From Paenibacillus silviterrae (GTDB lineage Bacteria; Bacillota; Bacilli; Paenibacillales; NBRC-103111), in assembly GCF_030167925.1 (NCBI RefSeq), contig NZ_JASKUT010000002.1:124001-188000 (forward strand): a DNA stretch of 64,000 bases. Direction: 5' to 3'. The notes under the pieces are model-generated. The model did not search any database, had not been told where the DNA came from, and saw nothing but the letters and a program-made list of their open reading frames with translations. The position numbers were made by a program, and so were the translations under genes. Positions 16,103 through 23,987 of this stretch are shown in pieces. Within the stretch, counting starts at the first letter, position 1. Each line of letters begins with the position of its first letter.

Positions 16103-16152
16103 AAGACCCCTAGCACATCGTATGAAGCTGCTGCGGGTCTTCATTTTTTTTG
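16103..16152 (+). terminator. Rho-independent terminator of the PadR operon
   Basis: AAGACCC (16103-16109) pairs with GGGTCTT (16135-16141), then a run of eight T residues. A second perfect hairpin follows: ATAGGGATC (16159-16167) with GATCCCTAT (16184-16192), which on the minus strand would end transcription coming from the right. Confidence 0.8.
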
Positions 16153-16205
16153 ACGCAAATAGGGATCCCGCCGCTTCCGGTGAGATCCCTATCGTTCTGA
16201 CGTAT

Positions 16206-16333
16206 TCAATTGTAAACTCCTTCCTCGTTATTTCGATATGTACCCGCGTTCTTCACGCTTCGCCTTACGCTGCCCCATTGGAATCCTTCTCCCTTCGGTT
16301 TACGTTGATGGTTGATCTTAGCTAAGGTGGCAT
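16206..16333 (-). pseudogene. Possible small gene with disrupted start (minus strand)
   Basis: On the minus strand an ATG at 16333-16331 has an excellent GGAGG ribosome site 8 bases upstream but meets TAG after three codons (MPP). One frame over, a sensible basic sequence runs to TGA at 16206-16208 and includes LAKINHQRKPKGEGFQWG and VRRSVKNAGTYRNNEEGV. The 128-base distance is not a multiple of three, as expected if one base was lost just after the start codon. Hairpins at 16103-16192 lie downstream in this direction. I do not recognise the family, and it may be a chance frame. Confidence 0.3.
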
Positions 16334-16500
16334 CGTGATTACCTCCGTTTCTTTTGATGTACCTATCATAACATGTTTTCTTTTAATTCACAATATTCTG
16401 ACAATTATAAATATAATATTTTATTGATGATGATATTATAATCCGAGCGAGGCTGTCACCAAGGTGCCAGGATCCCCCAGCCTCATTCGGCGATACATAG

Positions 16501-16653
16501 AGAGACATGGGCAACATGTCGCGGCTTGCGCAAATGTTCAAGGAGCAGGTGGGCGAGTCGATCATCGGTACGCTGAACAAAATCCATCTGCGCCACGCGG
16601 CCCAGCTGCTACGTTTTACGCCGTGTCAGGTCGGGGAGGTCGCACGGGACTAG
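16501..16653 (+). pseudogene. Fragment of an AraC-type helix-turn-helix domain
   Basis: The plus-strand frame from 16501 to TAG 16651-16653 reads MGNMSRLAQMFKEQVGES, then IIGTLNKIHLRHAAQLLRF and CQVGEVARD. This is the core of an AraC C-terminal domain: the end of the first helix-turn-helix, the connecting helix (L-x-x-I-R/H-L-x-x-A-x-x-L-L) and the start of the second. It stops before the second recognition helix and has no upstream continuation (stop at 16498), so it is a remnant of a lost AraC or YesN-like regulator. It is not a copy of the intact regulator on the opposite strand next to it. Confidence 0.65.
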
Positions 16654-16697
16654 TCGCTTGCTTGTTTGCATATGGTGAACGGCGGATAGCCGCCGCT

Positions 16698-18302
16698 TCA
16701 CCGGATGCTTTTGCGGAATTTTTGCGGCGGTATGCCGTACATGTCCTTGAACAGCTTGCACAAATATTTTTCGCTCTGGATACCGACCAGCATGCAGAGC
16801 TGATTGTTCGAATATTCCCGTTCCTTCAGGAGTGCTGCGGCTTTCTCGACTTTGCGCCGGTTGACGTAGTCGACGAACGATTCGCCGTTCTCCTTTTTGA
16901 ACAGCGCGCTGAAATAGGTCGGTGCGAGTCCGATGAAGGAAGCGACGTCGTCCAAAGTCAAACGCTCCGGCAAATGCGTCTCGATATAATGCTTCGCTCT
17001 CACGATTTCCTGCTTACCCGATTCGGGCGGTTTATCCAGATAGATGCGGATCGCGTCCGCAAGCATTTGCCAGTGAGCGTCAAATCCCGATTTGTCCTGC
17101 TCCGGCTTGCCGATATCGGGCAAAGTGCCCAGCTGTTTATGGCGCGCAGCCGCTTCACGCCCGGCTTTGACGATAAATTCCGTAAGCAACGCTCTAAGTT
17201 TTATCGACGGCAAACGAAGCTGCCGGGCCGTTCCCTTCAGCCGTTCGGCCGCCGTCATCAGCTCCGCGACGGGCCGTTCCTCCAATAGCTTCACGAAGAG
17301 CCGGTCAAGCTCGCTTGCCATCGTTTCTTCAGCATCTTTTTTGACGGGCAGGACGGTTTGCCGGGTAAAAATCTCGCTGCCAGCAGCATAGTAGCCATGC
17401 AGGCAAAGAGAGGACGCTTCGTGAAACGCGAGCCGGAGCGTTTCCCAGCCGCCGTACCGCTCGCTGACCGCGACATGGATGTCTTGCTTCAGGTAGCTTC
17501 GCATATTCGCGATTAGCCGCTGGCCCAGCTCCAAGCTCCTGGCTAGCAGCTCGGCGGCGCTGTTCATGTTCGGCCACGAGACGACGGCAAGCAGCCGCTC
17601 GTTGGAATATTCGCAAGCGAAGCCGATGCATTGCTCGCGAATCGTTTCTTCCGCGACGTTCAGCATCGCATAACGGATCGTTCTTTGATCGTGCACTAAA
17701 AAGTTTCTCATGAACATAGAGTAGTCGACCCATTCCATCACCAAGCAGCAATAGCGTTCGGCAACCTTCGCATCTACGTTCATGCTCTCGGCAAGCCCCG
17801 CGAGCTGCTGCGGGGACAGGTCTCCACGCAGCAATTCTCCCATCAGTTGTCTGCGAATGCGGTACACGTTTTCCAGCCGGTGTCTGACCAGTTTTTGCAA
17901 CTCCCTTTGCTGGGAACTCTGCTGCTTAAGCCTTTCCTCCGTCCGGCGCAGCGCCGCGAGCAGCTCCTCTTCCGAAAGCGGTACTTTGACTACATATTCC
18001 TGCACGTTCATGCGCATCGCTTGCTTGGCGTAAGCGAAATCGGTATATGCGCTAAGAATGACGAAATCCGTGTGCGGCAGCTCAAGACGAAGCTGTTCGA
18101 TCATTTCGATCCCGTTCATGCCCGGCATGACGATGTCCGTCAGGACGATATCCGGCTTGGCTGCCGCTGCAAGTTTGGCGCCCTCCGCGCCGGAATACGC
18201 TTTACCGACAAGCTCGAATTCCGATTCATGCCTGGAGAAAAATTGCTCCAATCGCTCGAGAATCATTTCTTCGTCGTCTACGACGATGCAGCGGATTTTC
18301 AT
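16698..18302 (-). CDS. Response regulator, YesN type (REC + AraC DNA-binding domain)
   Basis: 534 residues. The N-terminal receiver domain shows Asp 9/Asp 10, phospho-acceptor Asp 56 (LTDIVMPGMNG) and Lys 106. About 300 residues of linker follow. The C-terminal two helix-turn-helix AraC domain (about residues 435-534) has LTLDDVASFIGLAPTYFSAL and GIQSEKYLCKLFKDMYGI. It is phosphorylated by the kinase at 18389 and should activate the transporter divergently encoded at 20336. It is transcribed after the kinase gene from the same promoter. Start ATG 18302 has a GGAGGTGAAGGGAA leader. The likely DNA target is the direct repeat at 20237-20272. Confidence 0.93.
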   Translation of the reverse strand: MKIRCIVVDDEEMILERLEQFFSRHESEFELVGKAYSGAEGAKLAAAAKPDIVLTDIVMPGMNGIEMIEQLRLELPHTDFVILSAYTDFAYAKQAMRMNVQEYVVKVPLSEEELLAALRRTEERLKQQSSQQRELQKLVRHRLENVYRIRRQLMGELLRGDLSPQQLAGLAESMNVDAKVAERYCCLVMEWVDYSMFMRNFLVHDQRTIRYAMLNVAEETIREQCIGFACEYSNERLLAVVSWPNMNSAAELLARSLELGQRLIANMRSYLKQDIHVAVSERYGGWETLRLAFHEASSLCLHGYYAAGSEIFTRQTVLPVKKDAEETMASELDRLFVKLLEERPVAELMTAAERLKGTARQLRLPSIKLRALLTEFIVKAGREAAARHKQLGTLPDIGKPEQDKSGFDAHWQMLADAIRIYLDKPPESGKQEIVRAKHYIETHLPERLTLDDVASFIGLAPTYFSALFKKENGESFVDYVNRRKVEKAAALLKEREYSNNQLCMLVGIQSEKYLCKLFKDMYGIPPQKFRKSIR

Positions 18303-18388
18303 TTCCCTTCACCTCCAGAGGTATCTTATCATAGCGAGATCTTCCCATGCCGTTCTTGTGGTGAAACTTCATAGCGGAAATGCGCCTC

Positions 18389-20131
18389 TTACGAAGACGT
18401 CGTATCCGGAAAAAGCGCGATAACGCGCGTTCCGAATCCGACACGGCTCTCAATCGCAAGTCCGTACGCTTCTCCATAGTACAGCTGAATGCGCTGATGG
18501 ATATTGAGCAGGCCGATTCGTTTGCGCGAATCCTCGGCACCTTCGGCTGCTTCCGCTGGCTGGAGTAGCCGAACCGCCTGTTCCTCCGTCATGCCGGTTC
18601 CGCTATCCGCCGTCTCGATCACGACGGTTCCATTGGCTCGATATGCGCGAATGGCGATATCCCCGGGAGTCCTTCCGCCGCTGTAACCATGAAACAAGCT
18701 GTTTTCCACGATTGGCTGCAAGAGCAGACGAAAGACCGTAATGCGTTCAAGTCCCGGCTCGATCGTTTCGATCAGCCCGTACTGCGATTTGTAACGGGCA
18801 TTCTGGATGAACAAATATTCACGGACGTTCGCCAGCTCCTCGGACAGCGGCACGAAGCGCGAATCGTTCGCAACGCCGTACTCAAGAATCCGGATGAGCG
18901 AGCGGATGATCGGGTCGACCTTGTCCAGATAACCGAGGCTGACCGCATTGCTGATGGCGCCCAGCGTGTTGTACAAAAAATGCGGATTGATTTGCGACTG
19001 CAGCACTTGGATTTCCAGCTCGCGCTGCAGTTCGTGGCTGTGCTTCACCTGCTCGAGCAACTCTGCGATTTGCCGCAGCATCGAGTCGAACGCCTGTGAA
19101 AGCTCGCCGAATTCGTCCTTGCGGTCGAGCACCACGGGAATATCGAGAAACCCTTGTTTGACCAGTCGCATATTGCTGATCAGAACAGCGAGCGGCTTGC
19201 GGATGTAGCGTGTAATGAAAGCCGCGATCAACGCGCTGAGCACCAGACCGACGCCAAGCATGGCGAGATTGTAGGTTTCAGTTCGTTTGAGCGATTGCTG
19301 TAGCAAACTGTCCGTATAGAACGTCATGATCGTCCAGTTGAAGCGCGAGCCGGGAAATTTACGGTAATACCAGTTTTTCTCGGGCGACCCGGTATGGAGC
19401 ACCCCGCTGATGGCGCTCTGGCTGAGCAATTGCCCGGATCCGGTCTCCCCGAACGTAAAGGTGCGGGTATTCGGGTCGAGCTCGGCGATATTGGTCAGGT
19501 TGCCGGCCACAAGTGTCCCCTCCGGATCGACGATGGCGATACCGAGCAGGTCGCTGCGGTTGATCGTGAGGAGAGACCGTTCCATCTCCCCGAGATCGAT
19601 ATCGAGCGCGGCAACCTTCTGCGGGCTGGAGCCGGCGATATACTTGGCCATCGTCACAGTCCAGTCCTGCTGCTTCGAGCGGTACGGGGGACTGACGTAT
19701 ACCGACGTTTTGTTCGCCAGTGCTTCCGCAAGGACCGTGCGCCGCTGTTCGTACGGCTCATTGAACAGAACGCTGCGCGGCCCTCCTCCGACCATGGAAG
19801 CATCGCCGTTTATCATATACACGTTGGAGACAAGACCGGCGTTCAAGTCATACAGCTTGCGAAGTACCGGCAGCATATCGTCGGGGTTCGTTACCTCGTT
19901 CGTGTATGCGGATTCGAGCGCGTACAAAATCGTATCGAGCGAAGCGGAGCTGAGGCTGATATATTGGTCGACCTTCGATTGCATCTGCTCGATATAGAAA
20001 TCGTTGTATGAACGGATTTCTCGCCCGATCATCCGGTGGGACATCTGGAATAAAACGAAAACGGTGCCGAAGACGAAAACGAGGCAAATGATAAACAATT
20101 TGAACGTCAGGCTGTTATATCGATATCGCAT
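18389..20131 (-). CDS. Sensor histidine kinase, YesM type
   Basis: 580 residues from ATG 20131 with GTGGAGG at 8-base spacing; ATGs at 20146 and 20137 lie on or inside the ribosome site. A membrane helix (about residues 10-35) is followed by an extracellular Cache-like sensor domain of about 240 residues. A second helix (about 275-300), HAMP domain and His_kinase domain follow, with LQSQINPHFLYNTLGAISN (phospho-acceptor His), and a HATPase domain (VVIETADSGTGM). YesM-type kinases detect extracellular oligosaccharides or sugar-loaded receptors in Paenibacillus. It works with the YesN-type regulator 86 bases downstream. The divergent LplB-LplC-LipO transporter is the likely target and perhaps part of the sensing path. 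Confidence 0.93.
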   Translation of the reverse strand: MRYRYNSLTFKLFIICLVFVFGTVFVLFQMSHRMIGREIRSYNDFYIEQMQSKVDQYISLSSASLDTILYALESAYTNEVTNPDDMLPVLRKLYDLNAGLVSNVYMINGDASMVGGGPRSVLFNEPYEQRRTVLAEALANKTSVYVSPPYRSKQQDWTVTMAKYIAGSSPQKVAALDIDLGEMERSLLTINRSDLLGIAIVDPEGTLVAGNLTNIAELDPNTRTFTFGETGSGQLLSQSAISGVLHTGSPEKNWYYRKFPGSRFNWTIMTFYTDSLLQQSLKRTETYNLAMLGVGLVLSALIAAFITRYIRKPLAVLISNMRLVKQGFLDIPVVLDRKDEFGELSQAFDSMLRQIAELLEQVKHSHELQRELEIQVLQSQINPHFLYNTLGAISNAVSLGYLDKVDPIIRSLIRILEYGVANDSRFVPLSEELANVREYLFIQNARYKSQYGLIETIEPGLERITVFRLLLQPIVENSLFHGYSGGRTPGDIAIRAYRANGTVVIETADSGTGMTEEQAVRLLQPAEAAEGAEDSRKRIGLLNIHQRIQLYYGEAYGLAIESRVGFGTRVIALFPDTTSS

Positions 20132-20161
20132 AGGCATGTCCTCCACGGGTTCGCTGCTCTC

Positions 20162-20170
20162 ATTATACCA
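20162..20170 (-). promoter_or_regulatory. Extended -10 promoter element of the kinase gene
   Basis: On the minus strand TGGTATAAT gives an extended -10 (TGnTATAAT) about 30 bases before the kinase ATG. No good -35 box is seen, which is usual for extended -10 promoters. Confidence 0.45.
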
Positions 20171-20209
20171 TGCGCCAAGCGGGCCGATTCCCGGATTTTA
20201 CGCAGCCGA

Positions 20210-20272
20210 TTCCAAAATTTTACGAACTTCGGCATTCTTACGATTTTGGAAAAAACGCTTACGATTTTGGAA
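20210..20272 (+). promoter_or_regulatory. Repeated operator for the YesN-type regulator
   Basis: CTTACGATTTTGGAA occurs twice without mismatch, at 20237-20251 and 20258-20272, a period of 21 bp or two helical turns. A partial inverted copy (TTCCAAAAT, 20210-20218) lies upstream. The second copy ends 21 bases before the -10 box at 20294, covering the -35 position. This geometry is typical for activators with an AraC-type domain, and the regulator is encoded divergently. Confidence 0.65.
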
Positions 20273-20293
20273 TTGCGGCGAAGCGTCCCGCTT

Positions 20294-20299
20294 TATAAT
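20294..20299 (+). promoter_or_regulatory. -10 box of the transporter operon
   Basis: A perfect TATAAT lies 36 bases before the first permease start. There is no -35 match at the right distance; instead the direct repeat covers that place, so the promoter probably depends on the activator. Confidence 0.55.
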
Positions 20300-20335
20300 G
20301 AGGGCTAGAGACAAAGACAAGGAGGTGCGTCGCAG

Positions 20336-21286
20336 ATGCAAGCAATGGCAAGCGGAATGGAGCAAACGTACCGGAAGGTGATCCGGCGGACGTTGTGGAA
20401 GCGGATTTGGAAGTATAAAGTGCTGTATTTGCTTCTCGTGCCTGAGCTGATTTATTTTATCGTCTTCAAATACGTGCCGATGGCCGGCATTATTGTGGCA
20501 TTCAAGCAATACAACTTGACACTAGGCTTTTTCGAGAGCCCGTGGGTCGGTCTGGATAATTTTAAGACGTTTATTAACGGCGTGTATTTCAAGGATATTT
20601 TGCTTAATACGATCCTGATTTCCTTCTATAAGCTGGCGTTCGGCTTCAGTGCTCCGATCGTTCTCGCTCTCATGCTTAATGAAGTCCAGATTAACTGGCT
20701 CAAAAGAACGGTGCAAACGATCACGTATTTGCCCCATTTCATTTCATGGGTCATCGCCTACGGCTTGATGGTCGCTTTGTTCGCTCCGGGGAGCGGGCTG
20801 GTCAACGCGCTGCTGAAGCAGGGTGGCATGGAATCGGTCTCGTTCCTGACGGATCCCGACTGGGCGAGGTTCATGATCGTCGCCTCCGACATTTGGAAGG
20901 AGGTCGGCTGGGGGGCCATTCTGTACATGGCCGCACTCACTGGCATCGACCCGAGTCTATACGAAGCGTCCCGCATCGACGGGGCAGGCAAATGGCGCCA
21001 GCTGTGGCACATTACGCTGCCGGGAATTCGTAACGTCATCATCATTTTACTGATTTTGCGAATGGGAAGCATCCTCGATGCGGGCTTCGATCAAATTTTC
21101 ATTTTCACCAACTCGTTTAATCAGGAAAAAGCCGACATTATCGATACCTGGGTATACCGCCAAGGCATCGAACGGATGCAGATCGGACTAGCCGCTGCGG
21201 TAGGCGTCTTCAAATCGGTTATCGCCACGGTGCTCGTCGTCTTGTCCAATCAGCTGGCCAAACGATTCGACGGGCAAATTTGGTAG
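20336..21286 (+). CDS. Oligosaccharide ABC transporter permease (LplB-like)
   Basis: 316 residues with six membrane helices of the BPD_transp_1 (MalF-like) family. The cytoplasmic EAA loop EASRIDGAGKWRQLWHITLPGI (about residues 217-238) contacts the ATPase, which is not encoded here; these systems use a shared MsmX-type ATPase. The N-terminus YLLLVPELIYFIVFKYVPMAGI is typical of LplB proteins. ATG 20336 follows AAGGAGG. It is the first gene of a three-gene operon with LplC-type permease and solute-binding lipoprotein, under the YesMN pair on the other strand. Confidence 0.93.
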   Translation: MQAMASGMEQTYRKVIRRTLWKRIWKYKVLYLLLVPELIYFIVFKYVPMAGIIVAFKQYNLTLGFFESPWVGLDNFKTFINGVYFKDILLNTILISFYKLAFGFSAPIVLALMLNEVQINWLKRTVQTITYLPHFISWVIAYGLMVALFAPGSGLVNALLKQGGMESVSFLTDPDWARFMIVASDIWKEVGWGAILYMAALTGIDPSLYEASRIDGAGKWRQLWHITLPGIRNVIIILLILRMGSILDAGFDQIFIFTNSFNQEKADIIDTWVYRQGIERMQIGLAAAVGVFKSVIATVLVVLSNQLAKRFDGQIW

Positions 21287-21300
21287 AAGGAGAACGAACC

Positions 21301-22173
21301 ATGAATCACCTCACACCGCTCGACCGAAGCATGCAAGGGATCATTTATGTCCTTCTGATCGCGATTTCGCTTATTACTTTGTTCCCTTTCTTCTACGTAT
21401 CCATGGTATCCGTCACATCCGAGGCGGAGGTCGTCCGCAAGGGCATCGTTCTCATACCGGACCAGTTCGCATGGGGCGCCTACAAAACGGTTCTGTCGAA
21501 TACGTTCGGCATCCGGCAGGCGTATACGATTACCATACTCCGCACGGTCATCGGCACGTCACTCAGCATGATCGCCACCACACTGGCCGCATACGCGCTT
21601 TCCCGCAAAATGCTGCCTGGGCGAAGCGGACTCCTGCTTATGATCGTATTCACGATTCTGTTCAGCGGCGGCACGATTCCGACGTATCTTGTCGTCAAGT
21701 CGCTCGGTCTCATGAATTCGTTCTGGGCGCTCATCGTCCCGAGTCTGGTCAGCGCGTTCAATCTCATTATAATAAAAGGTTTTTTCGAGCAGCTGCCCTC
21801 CGAGCTTATGGAGTCCGCGACCGTAGACGGCGCCGGCGAGCTGACGACGCTTTGGAGGATCGTGCTTCCGCTTTCCATGCCCTCGATAGTGACGATCAGC
21901 CTATTTTATGCGGTAGGCCATTGGAACAGCTATTTCGACGGGGTGCTGTATTTGAATGACCGGAGATTATGGCCGCTTCAGGTTGTGCTGCGCACGATTT
22001 TGTTGCAATCGCAAATGCAGGAGGTGCAGGAGCAGAGCAACGACGCTTCCGTTAGCTCGCTGGCCATCCAAATGGCCGCAGTCATCGTCTCGACCGTACC
22101 CATTTTGCTTGTCTATCCGTTCATCCAGAAGCATTTCACCAAGGGAGTACTCATTGGCGCCGTAAAAGGGTAA
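21301..22173 (+). CDS. Oligosaccharide ABC transporter permease (LplC/YtcP-like)
   Basis: 290 residues from ATG 21301, preceded by AGAAGGAG; a TTG at 21280 in the same frame overlaps the previous gene and has no ribosome site. There are six membrane segments and the EAA loop ESATVDGAGELTTLWRIVLPLS. The ending GVLIGAVKG is the family's typical C-terminus. It pairs with the upstream LplB-like protein to form the pore. A perfect hairpin separates it from the receptor gene. Confidence 0.93.
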   Translation: MNHLTPLDRSMQGIIYVLLIAISLITLFPFFYVSMVSVTSEAEVVRKGIVLIPDQFAWGAYKTVLSNTFGIRQAYTITILRTVIGTSLSMIATTLAAYALSRKMLPGRSGLLLMIVFTILFSGGTIPTYLVVKSLGLMNSFWALIVPSLVSAFNLIIIKGFFEQLPSELMESATVDGAGELTTLWRIVLPLSMPSIVTISLFYAVGHWNSYFDGVLYLNDRRLWPLQVVLRTILLQSQMQEVQEQSNDASVSSLAIQMAAVIVSTVPILLVYPFIQKHFTKGVLIGAVKG

Positions 22174-22185
22174 AATCGGTTTATC

Positions 22186-22211
22186 CCGCTGAACGTCCGG
22201 ACGTTCAGCGG
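22186..22211 (+). repeat. Perfect 26-bp palindrome between permease and receptor genes
   Basis: CCGCTGAACGTCC (22186-22198) is followed at once by its reverse complement, ending at 22211, with no spacer. In RNA this makes a strong GC-rich hairpin without U-run, 13 bases after the permease stop. It may protect the upstream mRNA end or act as a processing site that raises receptor over permease expression. A DNA-binding site is less likely inside the operon. Confidence 0.7.
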
Positions 22212-22256
22212 ATGACATACATTTCCATTCCAGGCGATATAAAAGGAGAGGTCGAC

Positions 22257-23861
22257 ATGAAAGGGATATCCAAGTGGCTGTCCGTTATAGTAACAGTTAC
22301 AACAGCGGCGACGGTGCTGGCGGCATGCGGTGACAACGGTGCGGAGAGCGGCGATTCGCCGTCCCCATCCGCAACGGGACAAGGCGGCGCGGCACAAGCT
22401 TTTGACAAGAAAATCACGGTGACGATGTTCCACTCCGGCGGGTTCTCGCCGGCTAACCCGCTCCCCCTTAACAAAGAAGAGGACCCGCTTCATCAAATGC
22501 TGGACAAATCGGCGAATATCGACCTGCAGATCACGTTCGTGCCGAACGATCAGGCGAAGCAAAAGCTGAATACGATGGTCGCATCCGGCGACGTGCCCGA
22601 TCTGATCTACATGACGGATCGCGCGATGGCCGTCCAATATTATGACCAAGGCATCATCGCGGATATCGACGGCGTTTTGAAAGATTATCCCGCGCTTAAA
22701 AGCAATTATTCAAACGACGTATGGGATGCGCTGACATACAAAGGCAAGGTGCTGGGAACGCCGGGCTACGAGCTTGTTCAAGGCATCCGGGGCATTTGGG
22801 TCAGGGGCGACTGGCTCAAAAAACTCAATTTGAAGACGCCGACGACGCCGGATGAGCTGCTTGAGGTCATGAAGGCGTTTACGAACAATGACCCGGATGG
22901 AAACGGCAAGAACGACACGTACGGCTATGTAATGGGCGTGCAAAAATCGGGCGAGCTGGGCGGCCTCGGCATCGACCCGCTCATGCTCATGTATGGCGTC
23001 CATCCGGGCGGCATCAGCGTTAAGGACGGCAAGCTTGTATATGCGACGACCGATGCGCGTATGAAGGAAGCGATAGGTTTCATGAACAAGATGCAGGAAG
23101 CGAAGGTCATCGATCCGGATTGGATGACGATCACGGATAACGCTGGCATCGAAAACAAGTTTTACTCCGGCAAGGTCGGAATCATGGTGCAGGACTGGCG
23201 CTCGATGGAGCTGAGCAATCAGAAAAAGATGAAAGACGTGCTAGGCGAGGTGCCGGATTGGGTGCTGATCCCACCGATGAAAGGACCGCACGGCGACCAG
23301 TATTCCACTACTACGAATCCACAAAACAACTTGTGGTCCATTTCTACCAAAGCGGCGAAGGACTCTGAGAAGGTCAAGCGCATCATGACGATGCTGCAAT
23401 ACTGGTTTACCGACAAGGAAGCATACCCGTACTTTGCCTATGGCATCAAGGGCGTCAACTGGGACATGGCGGACGGCAAGGTGAAAATCAACCAAGAGAA
23501 CAAAGCGAATAAGGAGCTTCAAGACAAGTATAGATGGATGAACAACTATGCGAATAACCGCAGGGCGAACGATGCGCTATATTTCAATTACACGAACGAG
23601 AAGACGGCGGAGTTCCAGAAGCTCAACCAGCAATACGTCAAGCCGCTCGGCGTCGAAACGTTCGTTACCCCGGACCCGTCCGATGCGATGTGGGAGGACC
23701 GGAAGAAATTCATAAACGAATCGCTACTCAAGTTTATCGCCGGCAAAGATTCGCTGAACAACTGGGATAATTTCTTGAAAACACTCGATACGAAGTACGC
23801 ATACCCGCAGTATCAGAAGTACATCGAGAAAAATTTGAAGGATCAAGGGATTTTGAAGTAA
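22257..23861 (+). CDS. Oligosaccharide-binding lipoprotein (LipO-like ABC receptor)
   Basis: 534 residues from ATG 22257, with AAAGGAGAGG before it. The signal peptide ends in a lipobox TVLAACGDN (Cys about residue 23), followed by a Ser/Gly-rich tether. The mature part is a cluster B solute-binding protein (SBP_bac_1 type), with YDQGIIADIDGVLKDYPALK and DPDGNGKNDTYGY, the usual calcium-loop-like sequence of LipO receptors. The length of over 500 residues fits receptors for complex oligosaccharides. It delivers substrate to the LplB/LplC permeases; the next gene downstream encodes a secreted beta-helix enzyme that may generate that substrate. Confidence 0.92.
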   Translation: MKGISKWLSVIVTVTTAATVLAACGDNGAESGDSPSPSATGQGGAAQAFDKKITVTMFHSGGFSPANPLPLNKEEDPLHQMLDKSANIDLQITFVPNDQAKQKLNTMVASGDVPDLIYMTDRAMAVQYYDQGIIADIDGVLKDYPALKSNYSNDVWDALTYKGKVLGTPGYELVQGIRGIWVRGDWLKKLNLKTPTTPDELLEVMKAFTNNDPDGNGKNDTYGYVMGVQKSGELGGLGIDPLMLMYGVHPGGISVKDGKLVYATTDARMKEAIGFMNKMQEAKVIDPDWMTITDNAGIENKFYSGKVGIMVQDWRSMELSNQKKMKDVLGEVPDWVLIPPMKGPHGDQYSTTTNPQNNLWSISTKAAKDSEKVKRIMTMLQYWFTDKEAYPYFAYGIKGVNWDMADGKVKINQENKANKELQDKYRWMNNYANNRRANDALYFNYTNEKTAEFQKLNQQYVKPLGVETFVTPDPSDAMWEDRKKFINESLLKFIAGKDSLNNWDNFLKTLDTKYAYPQYQKYIEKNLKDQGILK

Positions 23862-23901
23862 CGGCGCTAATGATTCCCGCTAACGTCAGATTGGCTTGGT
23901 C

Positions 23902-23946
23902 CCGGTTGCCATTGGATTTTATCCGTTGGCAATCGGCCAGCTGCAT
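23902..23946 (+). terminator. Hairpin after the receptor gene
   Basis: CCGGTTGCCA (23902-23911) and TGGCAATCGG (23937-23946) form a 10-bp stem with one G-T pair and a 25-base loop. There is no U-run, so it is at best a partial terminator before the beta-helix gene. Confidence 0.35.
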
Positions 23947-23987
23947 AAGTTATTCATCCTTATTACGGTAAAGGTGGTAGTAAATTT

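Larger units (their letters stand above)
16193..16697. other. Gene-poor stretch with decayed sequences
   Basis: Apart from the minus-strand small frame (16206-16333), an AT-rich segment (16365-16440) and the AraC fragment (16501-16653), no intact gene is visible. A hairpin with arms GTGAA/TTCAC and GGCGG/CCGCC (about 16675-16701) lies at the end of the minus-strand response regulator gene and may terminate it. It has no clear U-run. Confidence 0.5.

Noticed and set aside
16464..17288. 274-codon plus-strand frame opposite the YesN-type regulator
   Set aside because: It overlaps the AraC coding part of the regulator on the other strand; the sequence is low in hydrophobic order and unlike any protein I know. 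Only the short AraC fragment at 16501-16653, in another frame, was kept.
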